Origin: Paenibacillus sp. HWE-109
GTDB taxonomy: Bacteria; Bacillota; Bacilli; Paenibacillales; NBRC-103111
Assembly (NCBI RefSeq): GCF_022163125.1
Contig: NZ_CP091881.1
Coordinates: forward strand, 3,720,001 to 3,784,000
Direction: 5' to 3'
DNA length: 64,000 nt
This document shows positions 26,799-36,408 of the stretch, in pieces (the first letter of the stretch is position 1; each line of letters begins with the position of its first letter). The position numbers were made by a program, and so were the translations under genes. The notes beneath the pieces are model-generated. The model made no database searches. It worked only from the letters and a program-made list of their open reading frames with translations, and had not been told where the DNA came from.

Positions 26799-29700
26799 TT
26801 AGTGCTCTACGATAGCTATGTGATCGAGATTAATACCAAGTGTGTTTGTGCTATCATAACTAACTTTCACTGTGTTGAGACCAGCAGTTAATGTTACGTT
26901 AACCGTTGCCGTTCCCCAGGTATCCCAGTTCGTTGTCAGCGGTAAAGCAAGGTCCGTTACTTTGGTGTTATTGACATAGATGGCGCGGGACCCATTGCCA
27001 GCCCCCGAGGAATAGCGAACCTTCAACGTATAGGTGCCTGCGGCTTTAACAGAAACATCAAAGGAAACATTGTCTCCCACCGTCTCAAAGCCATCCACAA
27101 ATCCAGTGCCCGTGTAACCCGTATGATTCGTATTCGTAGTTACGCTGGTAAGTGCAGCAAACTCAGCTTCATACTCTACTTTATTCACGCCATTCAGCAC
27201 AACAGATTGAGCTGAAGCACTTGCCCCAAGTTTTACATACGTGAATTTCTGAACGGTGTCATAGTACCATCCTGTCGAGGCGCCAATTAAGGCGGATAAA
27301 GTGCTGTATTCCGTCATCGCAGATCCGCCAACCGCAACAGAGGACGGTTTGGTTGTGAACACCTGCAAGGTTTTGGTGGAGTTAATAGCAGGGACTGACA
27401 CCGTTTCTTTATTCAACCCATATTGTTCGGTAGAAGTAATTGTTTTCACGGAACCGCCAATGTCATCGTTCCAGTCATACGTTGTTGTCCCTAGCGGATA
27501 AATGCGGAAGGCCAGATTCGTATAACTCGTCAAACTGTTCCCAATCGTCCCGCCAAGCTGATATTGCGCATTCAAATTGAGCGGAAGTATGCTGCCTGAC
27601 TTCACAAAGACAGGAAGATCATCGACTCCTGCATAGTAGCTGATCGTCCGTCCGCCTGGACGCTGCGCACCGAACCAGAAATCAACCCAGTCGCCTTGGG
27701 GAAGATAAATGCTCTTGTTCGTTTCACCTTGATTCAGCACAGGCGCGACGAGTAAATTACTGCCAAACATATACTGCTGATTTAATCCGTAAGTGTTCGT
27801 ATCCGTCGGATTGTCAAGCACCATCGCGCGCATCATCGGCACACCGGTATCGCTTGCTTTCTTCGCCTCACTATAAATGTAAGGCAGCAGATTCATCCGG
27901 GTATTCGTATATTTGGCAAAATGGTTAATGATCGTGTTATCGCCCGTACGCGCTTGGGCGTTCCATGGCGAACGCTCTTCGTTAATGCCTGAGCTGCCAT
28001 TCGATTCCGAATGGAACTGCATGATTGGAGCAAATGCAGCCATTTCAGTTGCCCGTTTGTACAATTCAGCCGATGGATAGGAGCCCGTGAAGCCGGCCAT
28101 ATCCCAGCTCCAGTAAGGAACACCTGACATACTGGCGGTAAGTCCCGCATTGACAGCTTGCTGGAAAGCGCCAAACGTCGACTCTTGGTCACCGGACCAG
28201 AAAATCTGATTCGCTTGAGCGCCTTGTGTACCGGAACGACTGAACGAGACGGCATTGCTTTTCTTCGAACGAGCATATTCGTTATACGCTTTTACATACT
28301 CATTCGGGTATTGATTGCGCATTTCATCGCCTTTTTTACCATTGGAAAACGTATTCGAACGGCCCCACACCATTTCACCGCCATCCGTTTTGAAGCCATC
28401 AATGCCAACGCCGTCAAACAGATAGGCACGCTTGGACATCCACCAGTTTTTGGCCGTTGTATTCGTGAAATCAAGCAGCAAGCTATTCTCGAACCACTGT
28501 CCAGCCGGTATCCGGTATTGGCCTCCGCTGCCGTTGCCTACAGCATAATTTTGAGCTATCATGTAAGCCTCGTCATTATCTTTCTGGGTGTAAGCAGATG
28601 CCGTCCATTTCTGGATCGGAACCTGCCATAACACAAGCTTCATCCCATTATTATGCACGTTGTCGGCCATGGCTTTAGGATCCGTCCATTTGCCATTGAA
28701 CGTGAAATCCGTGTAGGCATGCGCAGCGCTGCCCGTCTTAGGTGTATATGTTGCATCATTAAAAATGTAAAATGTGTTCTCATCACTCCATTGTTCAAGA
28801 ACCACAGCCGTTGCAGGAATATTGTTGGTATTCGCATTGGTAATGGCTGTCGACACCTTGGACTGACGATCCCATTCATTGGCTGACATCCATAAACCGA
28901 AAGCCCATTTCGGCAATGCCGTCGGCTTGCCTGTAATATTGGCATAGTTGCCTACCACATTATTCAAATCATTTCCGTAAATGAAATAATAATCCAGTGT
29001 AGAGGCTGCGCTGCCCCCTGTATCAGCTGTAAAGCTGAACATATCGGTTCGTTCTGTAGCCAAGCGGAATTTGGAGTAATACGTTGAATTAACGAAGATG
29101 CCATAACCACTGCTGTTAAGCATAAAAGGAATCGCCATGTACGTTCGGTCATTCTGATTTTTGTATTGATTGTATACATAGGTGTCTACATCCGTACCCC
29201 GTTTGCGAAAGTTGTTGTAGTGCTCGCCAAAGCCGAAAAACTCCTCGGCTGCCGGGGAATAAAAATGATCTTCCAGCTTGTTGATGACGGTGCTGCCATT
29301 GGTCAGCCAAGCAATGTTGCGATTCGTGGTGCTGTCATACTGACGGGCAATCAGCGTAGTCCCATCCGGTTTATACACACTAAGCTTGAATGGATTCTTA
29401 TCCACCTTCACCTTCAATTTGGACGTTGTAAGCCAAGTCGTTGAGACCGTATCTGAAACCGTATAGTTGCTAAGACCAGTGTTTAGAGTGCCGGTACCCG
29501 TCGGTGAAACCTGCACTCGCAGCACATCATCCGCTGCAAAGGAAAGATTGATCTTAGGCGTCATTGTGCCTGTATTTGCAACTGCATTCAGCACAACACG
29601 ATTCGTATTGTTCGTGATCGAGCTTACACTGCTGACCGACTCCCAGCCAGTCACAGTGAACGTATAGGGGCCATTGGTCTTTTCATTCGCGCCATCCTTG

Positions 29701-30074
29701 TTGCCATGAACGGTATAGCTGATCACATCCCCTTTGGCAAAACTGCCGAGATTGGCCTCCCAATACGTATTGTTGCCGCTGTTGTATTTATATGCCGCTC
29801 CGACCGCCGTTTGACTGACACTATTTTTGGTCCAGGTTACCCACACGCTCTGTCCGGATTCAATAGGCCAAGTCGTTATTTTGATATAAACCGTATCACC
29901 TGCGACAGGATCCCTTGGACTTCGTTCCGTAGCCTGAATCTCATACAAATCATCAATACCATACGGAGCATGATACACACCATCGATAGCGTAGATCGAC
30001 GGGACGACCAAGAAAAAACAAAGCAAAAACGAAAATCCAAATCGCATCAGTGCAGGCAGCTTTCTTACATGCAT
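26799..30074 (-). CDS. ctsY: secreted alpha-1,3-isomaltosyltransferase CtsY (GH31, CBM35)
   Basis: The 1091-residue extracellular enzyme transfers isomaltosyl groups from the CtsZ products by alpha-1,3 bonds and closes the cyclic tetrasaccharide (cycloalternan). Start ATG 30074: AAGGGG is 8 nt upstream and the signal peptide MHVRKLPALM...VPSIYA is exactly 29 residues, as I recall for C11 CtsY (1093 residues). An N-terminal Ig-like domain (about 30-140) begins DDLYEIQATERSPRDPVAGD. The GH31 core has nucleophile Asp in GFKTDGGE (about 563) and acid/base Asp in FWSGDQEST (about 628). A CBM35 covers about 965-1091. The ctsZ gene follows by 54 nt. Confidence 0.88.
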   Translation of the reverse strand: MHVRKLPALMRFGFSFLLCFFLVVPSIYAIDGVYHAPYGIDDLYEIQATERSPRDPVAGDTVYIKITTWPIESGQSVWVTWTKNSVSQTAVGAAYKYNSGNNTYWEANLGSFAKGDVISYTVHGNKDGANEKTNGPYTFTVTGWESVSSVSSITNNTNRVVLNAVANTGTMTPKINLSFAADDVLRVQVSPTGTGTLNTGLSNYTVSDTVSTTWLTTSKLKVKVDKNPFKLSVYKPDGTTLIARQYDSTTNRNIAWLTNGSTVINKLEDHFYSPAAEEFFGFGEHYNNFRKRGTDVDTYVYNQYKNQNDRTYMAIPFMLNSSGYGIFVNSTYYSKFRLATERTDMFSFTADTGGSAASTLDYYFIYGNDLNNVVGNYANITGKPTALPKWAFGLWMSANEWDRQSKVSTAITNANTNNIPATAVVLEQWSDENTFYIFNDATYTPKTGSAAHAYTDFTFNGKWTDPKAMADNVHNNGMKLVLWQVPIQKWTASAYTQKDNDEAYMIAQNYAVGNGSGGQYRIPAGQWFENSLLLDFTNTTAKNWWMSKRAYLFDGVGIDGFKTDGGEMVWGRSNTFSNGKKGDEMRNQYPNEYVKAYNEYARSKKSNAVSFSRSGTQGAQANQIFWSGDQESTFGAFQQAVNAGLTASMSGVPYWSWDMAGFTGSYPSAELYKRATEMAAFAPIMQFHSESNGSSGINEERSPWNAQARTGDNTIINHFAKYTNTRMNLLPYIYSEAKKASDTGVPMMRAMVLDNPTDTNTYGLNQQYMFGSNLLVAPVLNQGETNKSIYLPQGDWVDFWFGAQRPGGRTISYYAGVDDLPVFVKSGSILPLNLNAQYQLGGTIGNSLTSYTNLAFRIYPLGTTTYDWNDDIGGSVKTITSTEQYGLNKETVSVPAINSTKTLQVFTTKPSSVAVGGSAMTEYSTLSALIGASTGWYYDTVQKFTYVKLGASASAQSVVLNGVNKVEYEAEFAALTSVTTNTNHTGYTGTGFVDGFETVGDNVSFDVSVKAAGTYTLKVRYSSGAGNGSRAIYVNNTKVTDLALPLTTNWDTWGTATVNVTLTAGLNTVKVSYDSTNTLGINLDHIAIVEH

Positions 30075-30196
30075 AATTTTTTCCCCTTTCGCACTCAAAT
30101 TTTGTTCCTCTGAACGGGCACCACGATGAGTCACCAACCGACTTGCCTACTCGTCATCTATGCGCAGCTCCAGGCATCACCCCTTTCACGTGTATA

Positions 30197-30226
30197 GCGG
30201 TTCCGAGTCTCCATGCTTGGAACCGC
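30197..30226. other. hairpin between ctsX and ctsY
   Basis: GCGGTTCC and GGAACCGC pair perfectly over a 14-nt loop in the 159-bp ctsX-ctsY gap. No T-tract follows on the minus strand, so a processing or RNA-stability element is more likely than a terminator. It could set different mRNA levels for the secreted enzymes. Confidence 0.5.
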
Positions 30227-30233
30227 CGATTCT

Positions 30234-30854
30234 TTATGCCATGTATTCTCTTTCCACAATCGTTTGGGTTACCTGCAGCCACCGGATAGCATCTGCTTGC
30301 CAGAAGGCATGATTCCCTTCACAGACATGCACGTCGCAGATTTTGGACGTATAACGACTCCACTCCGATAGTTGATCAATCATCGCATGTTCATCCTTAT
30401 TCCCAGTGAACACACTTATTCTCGAACGAAGCTGCTCACGATCGACCGGCGGACGATATTCCCCCATAGGCTGGCAGCCAAAATCCTCCTTATGAAGCCC
30501 GCCTGCTTCACTGCGGGTTCGCAGCAGATGCGGAGCGCTGCATCCAGACAGAAACAAGTGGCTCGGTTCCCTCAAACCAGCCCCCCTTAAGCGATGGCTA
30601 ACCTCAAAGGCAAGTAAACTCCCCCAGCAATGGCCTACGAAGACATATTCTTCATTAGGCACCAACTGCTTGTTAATGGATAGCACAGCTTCTTCCAGCG
30701 CTTGTTCCCAGCGGGCAGAGTACACCTCACGCATGGACAATCCGGTTTGCAGCAGCTCCACACCATGGAATCTTATGCTCGCAGGCAATTCGCTGCTCCA
30801 AGCATGATAGGACTCCGAGAAATCACCACAGTGAGGAAAACCGAATAGAATCAC
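30234..30854 (-). CDS. ctsX: CtsX, type II thioesterase-like alpha/beta hydrolase with Cys nucleophile
   Basis: The 206-residue cytoplasmic protein resembles type II thioesterases (GrsT/SrfA-D): ILFGFPHCGDF at the N-terminus, the nucleophile elbow GHCWGSLLAFE near 74, an Asp in TGNKDEHA and His in GNHAFW near the C-terminus. The usual Ser of GHSMG is Cys here. The GTG start overlaps the ctsW stop (GTGA), so it is translationally coupled to ctsW. No NRPS or PKS gene is near. The symbol follows its position in the C11 cluster as I recall it. The substrate is unknown; a deacylase of sugar or carrier esters is only a guess. Confidence 0.75.
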   Translation of the reverse strand: MILFGFPHCGDFSESYHAWSSELPASIRFHGVELLQTGLSMREVYSARWEQALEEAVLSINKQLVPNEEYVFVGHCWGSLLAFEVSHRLRGAGLREPSHLFLSGCSAPHLLRTRSEAGGLHKEDFGCQPMGEYRPPVDREQLRSRISVFTGNKDEHAMIDQLSEWSRYTSKICDVHVCEGNHAFWQADAIRWLQVTQTIVEREYMA

Positions 30855-33800
30855 CCTTCTATCACCAGACTTCCTGCCGATTCCTCCGTCGCAATGACCA
30901 CATCTTTACGGAAAAAGACATACTGTCCCGGCTTTAATTGTTCGACATTATCCACTGTGGATAACTCAGTTCCAGATGACGTCACATGTGATACCCCATC
31001 CGGTTGGTACAGCATGAACGTAACCGCTTGATTAATTTGGCCGGACCATTGCAGCTGAACCTTAGCATGATCGCGCTTCGCCGTCATAACCAAATGGTTA
31101 CCCAAGTCATCCTCGAACTCCGTTTCCAGTTCTGAAGTCACATAAATTCGCAAACACAAATGCTCATAGCGATCAACCCGATTGCCGACATGATCGCCCA
31201 GCGAATAATCGTCCCCCAAATGAAGGGCAATCACACTATTTTGCTTCTGATATACAGGAATGTTCGCTAGAGGAGCAGCTACTTTCAACAAACATGCCCC
31301 CTGAATCTCTTCCTGCTCTTGCAGGGAAAGCCACATCCCCTCAGGAAAATAAACCTCCTTGGAGAAATGTCCTTCTTCCATGACAGGAGCCACCAGCAAA
31401 CTTTCGCCAAACATGTACTGGCTGATCAGCTCTGTACAATGCGGATCCGCAGGATATTGCAGCGACATTGCCCGCATCATCGGTAGTCCAGTTCGGCTGG
31501 TACGGATCGCCTGCTCGTAAATATACGGCAAGAGATTCATCCGAATATCGGCGTATTTCTTATACAAATCGATCACGAGCGGCTGCCCCGTACGTTCTGC
31601 GATGTTCCAAGGCGTCCTGTCTTGGTTGAACTCCCCCTTGGTCTCGGCATGATACTGCATCACTGGGCAAAACGCAGCCATTTGCGTGGATCTCACAAAC
31701 AGCTCTGCCGTCGGAATATCTCCATGAAAGCCGCCCAAATCCCAACCCCAGAACGGAATCCCCGACATACTGCTGGATAGACCGGCGATCATAGAGGATC
31801 TGAAGGCCTCGAAGGTTGAACGCTCATCTCCAGCCCAATGCAAGGGGTACCGCTGCGCGCCCGTGTAGCCCGCTCGACTGAATGTAATGCCGCCATCCCG
31901 GGCATATTTCCCAATGAAATCGTAGTAGCTGCCCACATACAAATTGGGATATAAATTGCGCATTTCACGGCCCGTCGAACCGTCAAAAAACTGCAAATCA
32001 TGACCGAAAACAAATTCACCGCCATCGGTTTTGAAGCCATCCACACCGATTTCTTCTGCAAGATACTGGCGTTTATCAAACCACCACTTCGACGCTTCCG
32101 GGTTCGTAAAGTCGATAATATGACTATCCTTAAACCAGTTGTACGGTAATGTGTATGCTTCACCTGCTGCTGTCTTTACCTCATACCCTTGTTTCAGGAG
32201 GGTTATTTCATCCTGATCGCGCTGAGCATGCGCAACACCATACATATGTTTGTGGATCGGAATTTGCCATAACAGCACTTTCAAGCCCTGGTTATGCAGC
32301 TCATCAACCATCGTTTTGGGGCTCGGCCAACGCCCCCACTCCGGAAACTCGAAATCGTCATAGCGGAAAGGCTCACTGCCATCTTTGACCTCGTACTGCG
32401 CATCGTTGAAAATATAAAAGGTCGCCTCGTCACTCCATTGCTCAATAACAAGCACCGTAGACGGAATTTGATATCGGGCGGTCAGCTCCGCTTGCTTCAG
32501 AACCTCAGCTTGAGAGTCCCAGTTATTGCTGGACATCCAAGGGCCAAATGACCATTTTGGCGGCAGCATCGGCCTTCCGGATAGCTGTGTAAATTGCCCA
32601 ACCATAGCCAGCGGTTCATCGGCAAATAGGTAAGCCACGACTTGCTGCGTGGCGCTTGATACATCGACTTCCACTTCAACCAAATCAGATAGCCGTGTAT
32701 GAAAACGGAATGTCGAGTAAAGCGGCGTATCCACGAAGAGAGCATACCCGCCGGAGGATATCGCAAACGGAACCGGCATGTACGTTTTCAAACCTTGATC
32801 CCGGTACTGATTGTACACATATTGGTCCACTTCTTGACCTGAGTATTCGTAGTGAGAGAAGCGCTCCCCCATCCCGAACCAACGATGCTCCGGCTTCGTC
32901 CGGAAGTTCAGCCGCAGCTTATGGAGCAAGCCCGCGCCGTCGATCAGCGCCTCAACGAGAGGCTTCCCTTCGGCGGCGAAGCCCTCCATGAGCTCGCTCT
33001 CTGCGCTGCGCAGCACCAGCGCCAGCTTGCCCTCGCGCACGCTGGCTTCCAGCCGTGCGCGCCCAACCGCAACAGCCGCCTGCTGCGCCGGCTGACCATT
33101 CGCCGGTTCGCCATCTGCGGCGAACGTCACCTGCACAGCGCCGCTCGCGTCGGCGCGGAACGTCAAGGCAGCGGTGCGCGAAGCCTCCGCGCCGTAGGCC
33201 AACAAGGCGACGAAGCCGTCCTCCGTCGTCTCCAATGCACGGACGTGCGCCAGCGGCACCCAAGCCCGCACGTGAAAGCTGTAAGTCGCCGATCGCTGCG
33301 ACTTGCCTCCCTGTTGAAGCGCGAAAGCATAGCTCACCTCGTCACCTGCGAGGTATGGGCCCAACTGCGCTTCCCAGACCTTTTCTCCGCCATCCATCAC
33401 TTTCATGACGGCGGGAACGGCCTCAGCTGCCGGAACGCCATTCACGGCAGCCTGCACAGATACGATCTGACTCGCCTGAAAAGGCTGAGTCAGCAATCGC
33501 ACAATCACCGTATCCCCCGCTTGGGGTTCCCGGGGAAAACGCTCATAAGGCAAGATGACATACGGATCATCGTAACCCGTTGGTTGATGAATCAAACGAA
33601 CACTGTCCAGTTCCTCCTTGTTGGACTTGCCAGAAAGCAGCGAAGCCTGCGTAAGTGTCACCAAGATAGAGCTCCAGACGCTTACATCAGGCTCACCATA
33701 GCGTTCTAGTGAATGCGTCAGAAGCAAAGACTCCTTGGCTGTGGCGATATCCACTTCAGGCAGCCACCCCATCTTATCAAGTAAGTTCTCTACGTGCGCA

Positions 33801-34567
33801 AGCAGTTCCTTGGCCCTTACGGTATCCCCTTTCTTGGCGTAGTACCAAGCGAGCAAACAGGTCAGATCCGGTCGCTCACAACCGCCGTATGACGTGTCGC
33901 CTACTTTAAATCTCACGCCTTGTTCAACTAACGTCTCTTCCAATTCGTACAACGCTTCAATTAATATTCGATCTTCAATGCCCAGTAATCCGAATGGAAT
34001 AGCTGCAGTGACAATATCGCCATGAATTGCGGTATCCCCCAATTGACTGATTACTCGTCCGTCTTTAATCATGCTGGCAAACAGGCGTTCACGAATCGCT
34101 TTGAGCAGACGCACGCCACGTTCACCAATGCCGTTCTGAACATTGACTTGCAGCGCAGCGAAATATATGGCCAGGTGGCTTAAATAAATACCCTCGCTTT
34201 CATCCTTGAGCCAATGAGTCTGCGGCCTCTGCCAGTTCGCCTCCAAATAAAGCGTCGTTGCCGCCGCATAACTGCCCAGTTCCGCTTTAAAAGCCAGATC
34301 ATCCGTCGCCTTCACATATTCTCCAACCACCCATAGAACGAGCGCAGCATCTGTCGGTAGAACATGATCTCGATCTTCCTTTTGACCTGATCTGCTTTGC
34401 AACAACCGAAGCAGCGGCAAGGCACGATCAGCCTCGCCTCGCTGAATGAGCGCATAGCTCAAAAACACCAGATCGCGATTGGCAGCCCTGTGCCCAGTTA
34501 TAGTTACTTGACCTGTATGTTCATCCAGAACGAAATCCAGATTAGATTGTGTATGTTGTGTTTGCAC
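30851..34567 (-). CDS. ctsW: CtsW, cytoplasmic GH31 enzyme with helical N-terminal domain
   Basis: A 1238-residue protein without signal peptide. The GTG start has AGGAGG 6 nt upstream. From about residue 355 it parallels CtsY: GYDDPYVILPYERFPREPQ matches the CtsY N-domain, the GH31 nucleophile Asp is in GFKTDGGEF (about 847) and the acid/base Asp in WAGDERSTF (about 913). It lacks CBM35 modules. Residues 1 to about 320 form an additional all-helical region (LPTDAALVLWVVGEYVKAT and onward) resembling the (alpha/alpha)6 domains of GH15-type enzymes. Being intracellular and next to the importer, it most likely hydrolyses imported cycloalternan. The part encoded by 32.87-33.29 kb is unusually G+C-rich and Ala-rich. 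Confidence 0.85.
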   Translation of the reverse strand: MQTQHTQSNLDFVLDEHTGQVTITGHRAANRDLVFLSYALIQRGEADRALPLLRLLQSRSGQKEDRDHVLPTDAALVLWVVGEYVKATDDLAFKAELGSYAAATTLYLEANWQRPQTHWLKDESEGIYLSHLAIYFAALQVNVQNGIGERGVRLLKAIRERLFASMIKDGRVISQLGDTAIHGDIVTAAIPFGLLGIEDRILIEALYELEETLVEQGVRFKVGDTSYGGCERPDLTCLLAWYYAKKGDTVRAKELLAHVENLLDKMGWLPEVDIATAKESLLLTHSLERYGEPDVSVWSSILVTLTQASLLSGKSNKEELDSVRLIHQPTGYDDPYVILPYERFPREPQAGDTVIVRLLTQPFQASQIVSVQAAVNGVPAAEAVPAVMKVMDGGEKVWEAQLGPYLAGDEVSYAFALQQGGKSQRSATYSFHVRAWVPLAHVRALETTEDGFVALLAYGAEASRTAALTFRADASGAVQVTFAADGEPANGQPAQQAAVAVGRARLEASVREGKLALVLRSAESELMEGFAAEGKPLVEALIDGAGLLHKLRLNFRTKPEHRWFGMGERFSHYEYSGQEVDQYVYNQYRDQGLKTYMPVPFAISSGGYALFVDTPLYSTFRFHTRLSDLVEVEVDVSSATQQVVAYLFADEPLAMVGQFTQLSGRPMLPPKWSFGPWMSSNNWDSQAEVLKQAELTARYQIPSTVLVIEQWSDEATFYIFNDAQYEVKDGSEPFRYDDFEFPEWGRWPSPKTMVDELHNQGLKVLLWQIPIHKHMYGVAHAQRDQDEITLLKQGYEVKTAAGEAYTLPYNWFKDSHIIDFTNPEASKWWFDKRQYLAEEIGVDGFKTDGGEFVFGHDLQFFDGSTGREMRNLYPNLYVGSYYDFIGKYARDGGITFSRAGYTGAQRYPLHWAGDERSTFEAFRSSMIAGLSSSMSGIPFWGWDLGGFHGDIPTAELFVRSTQMAAFCPVMQYHAETKGEFNQDRTPWNIAERTGQPLVIDLYKKYADIRMNLLPYIYEQAIRTSRTGLPMMRAMSLQYPADPHCTELISQYMFGESLLVAPVMEEGHFSKEVYFPEGMWLSLQEQEEIQGACLLKVAAPLANIPVYQKQNSVIALHLGDDYSLGDHVGNRVDRYEHLCLRIYVTSELETEFEDDLGNHLVMTAKRDHAKVQLQWSGQINQAVTFMLYQPDGVSHVTSSGTELSTVDNVEQLKPGQYVFFRKDVVIATEESAGSLVIEG

Positions 34568-34602
34568 AATAAGCCTCCTGTTTCACTTAAAAGTTAAATA
34601 AG

Positions 34603-34618
34603 AAAAACGGCTTCGCCG
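34603..34618 (-). terminator. possible weak attenuator before ctsW
   Basis: CGGC-GAA-GCCG followed by TTTTT on the minus strand, 36 bp upstream of the ctsW start. The stem is only 4 bp, so activity is doubtful. Confidence 0.2.
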
Positions 34619-34660
34619 CCCTGATAGATCAGTCTCTTCTTAGCGGCAAAACCTTGTAAG

Positions 34661-34836
34661 GGAACTAGAGGACGCTAATTAGGCAAAAAGTAGGGATGCG
34701 TGGGTAATAGCGGAACTACAGGGTCTTATTTCCACGAAAACGTTGAAAATTCCCATGAAACGGCAAAATAGCGTACTGTAGTTCCCTCACCCTCCCGAAA
34801 ATGACACTTTTAGCATGAATAGCGCATCGTAGTTCC
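34661..34836. repeat. 176-bp palindromic repeat element with 51-bp phasing, copy 2
   Basis: It lies in the 400-bp gap between ctsW and the binding-protein gene. Forward GGAACTA motifs start at 34661 and 34712 (51 bp apart). Inverted TAGTTCC motifs end at 34785 and 34836 (51 bp apart). The layout and length equal the copy at 22582-22758, though the intervening sequence differs. The rest of the gap is a terminator (34909-34939) and the ctsW leader. Confidence 0.8.
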
Positions 34837-34908
34837 TTTATTTCCGCGAGAGACTGTTGGAATAACTCCGCGTTCACTCCAAAACCATATAAACTCTTAT
34901 ATTTAAAT

Positions 34909-34939
34909 AAAGGGGCTCTTGCCGCAACAATGCCCCTTT
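34909..34939 (-). terminator. terminator after the sugar-binding protein gene
   Basis: GGGGC and GCCCC with a 15-nt loop, followed on the minus strand by TTTATTTA and preceded by a run of A. It separates the importer operon from ctsW, or lets only part of the transcription through. Confidence 0.65.
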
Positions 34940-34967
34940 TTTTGCTGACTCTACGCCTGCTTTTCTT

Positions 34968-36320
34968 CTATTTAGCTACTAGCTTCTCAATTTTGGCCTG
35001 CGCTTCATTCAGCGCTTTTTCTGCTGTGTAGTCGGATTTCAGCTTCGCTTTATCCAATTCATCACCGATTGCTTTCGTCAAATCATTCCATTTGTCCGGA
35101 ATTGGCCCAACAGGGGTCAATACAAGAGAATTCAAGGCTTCAAGAACGACTTTCTTTGATTCAGGTGGCGTTTGTTTGAAATAAGCTTCCATCACTTTTT
35201 CATCGGAGACAGCCGGCACGCTCCAACCTTTCTCAATCCGCTTGCTGACAACCGCAGGATCTGAGGACATGAATTTAATAAATTTCCATGCCGCGTCGGC
35301 ATTTTTCGTTTTGTCAGATACGACTAATCCATCGGCAAAGAAATGGTGAGCTTTCTTCGTGTTGCCTGGTTCCAGGGCAATATCCCATTTGAAGGGTGCA
35401 TCCGCAAAGCGGCTGAAGTTCCAGATCCCGCCACGAAGCATCGCGATTTTGCCGGCTTTGAACGCGTTCAAGTCAGCGTCCGGTTGGTTAAACGTATCAT
35501 CGTTAAGCGCAGGTGAGACTTTGTATTTCTTTGCTTTATCGAGCATCCAGTTCAAAGCTTCGATATTTTCTTTACTGTTTACGGTCGGTTTTCCGTCAGC
35601 ACTCCAAATCCCGCCGCCGTTCTGAGCAATGGTCTTATAAAACTCATAGAATTGAATCGGCGAGTACGTTCCCCAGACACCGCTTTTGGCATCTGTCAGC
35701 TTCTGAGCCGCTTCAAGCTCCTGCTTCCACGTCCAATCGGCCTTCGGGTACTCAACTTGCTTTTTGTCAAACAAGTCCTTATTATAGAAAAGAACTACGT
35801 CCGAAAATGACTCTACGACGCCATATTGCTTGTTTTGATATTTGAATGAGTCATAGGCAAGACCTTTGTAGATTTCTGGCTTGAACGTCGTGTCCTTCGC
35901 AATGATCGGCGTCAAGTCTTTCAATGTATTTTTTGCAGCATAAGAGACAAAGTTTTCATATCCGACCTCAAATACGTCAGGCGCATCCCCCGATGCAAGC
36001 TGCGTATTGAGTTTCGTGTAGTAGTTATTGTAGTCGACGATATCCACTTTGACCTTCACGTCAGGATTGGCCGTCTCGAACGCTTTCACCATATCGCTTA
36101 ATGTCTGCTCTTGTGAGCCGCTTGCGGTATACTGCATGAACTTGAGTGTAACCGGATCTTTCTTTGTCTCCGGAGTTGCCGCTGCTGTTGCTGCGGACGT
36201 TGGCTCTTGCTTAGGCGCTGCTGATGCTTCCCCAGGCTTTTTGTCCGATCCACACCCCGTTGCCGCAAGAGTAACGACAACACTTAATGCTACGACCCAT
36301 CCCGCTTTTTTCACTACCAT
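34968..36320 (-). CDS. ctsV: ABC-transporter sugar-binding lipoprotein (CtsV-type)
   Basis: The 450-residue solute-binding protein of the MalE/UgpB class (family 1). The lipoprotein signal peptide ends TLAATGC (Cys about 23), followed by an Ala/Thr/Glu-rich linker to about 55 and then the binding domain with the signature GKIAMLRGGIWNFSRFADAP near 300. AGAGGG lies 7 nt before the ATG. It follows the two permease genes and probably binds cycloalternan or its precursors. A sugar-binding protein is also encoded in the C11 cts cluster, on which the symbol is based. Confidence 0.9.
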   Translation of the reverse strand: MVVKKAGWVVALSVVVTLAATGCGSDKKPGEASAAPKQEPTSAATAAATPETKKDPVTLKFMQYTASGSQEQTLSDMVKAFETANPDVKVKVDIVDYNNYYTKLNTQLASGDAPDVFEVGYENFVSYAAKNTLKDLTPIIAKDTTFKPEIYKGLAYDSFKYQNKQYGVVESFSDVVLFYNKDLFDKKQVEYPKADWTWKQELEAAQKLTDAKSGVWGTYSPIQFYEFYKTIAQNGGGIWSADGKPTVNSKENIEALNWMLDKAKKYKVSPALNDDTFNQPDADLNAFKAGKIAMLRGGIWNFSRFADAPFKWDIALEPGNTKKAHHFFADGLVVSDKTKNADAAWKFIKFMSSDPAVVSKRIEKGWSVPAVSDEKVMEAYFKQTPPESKKVVLEALNSLVLTPVGPIPDKWNDLTKAIGDELDKAKLKSDYTAEKALNEAQAKIEKLVAK

Positions 36321-36408
36321 GTATAAACCCTCTTTTCATCTCAAATTTTCTTCGACAATTCCTTACACGATGGCAATTCTCATCTTCTGCCGCACATCAC
36401 CCCTCTCC

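Noticed and set aside
32852..33709. Plus-strand 285-codon ORF opposite ctsW
   Set aside because: A long open frame caused by high G+C. The His/Arg/Gln-rich product has no motif, and the opposite strand has clear GH31 coding sequence.
34568..34660. AAGTTAAATAAG as a third LacI operator before ctsW
   Set aside because: Only one half-site with a mismatch and no palindromic partner.
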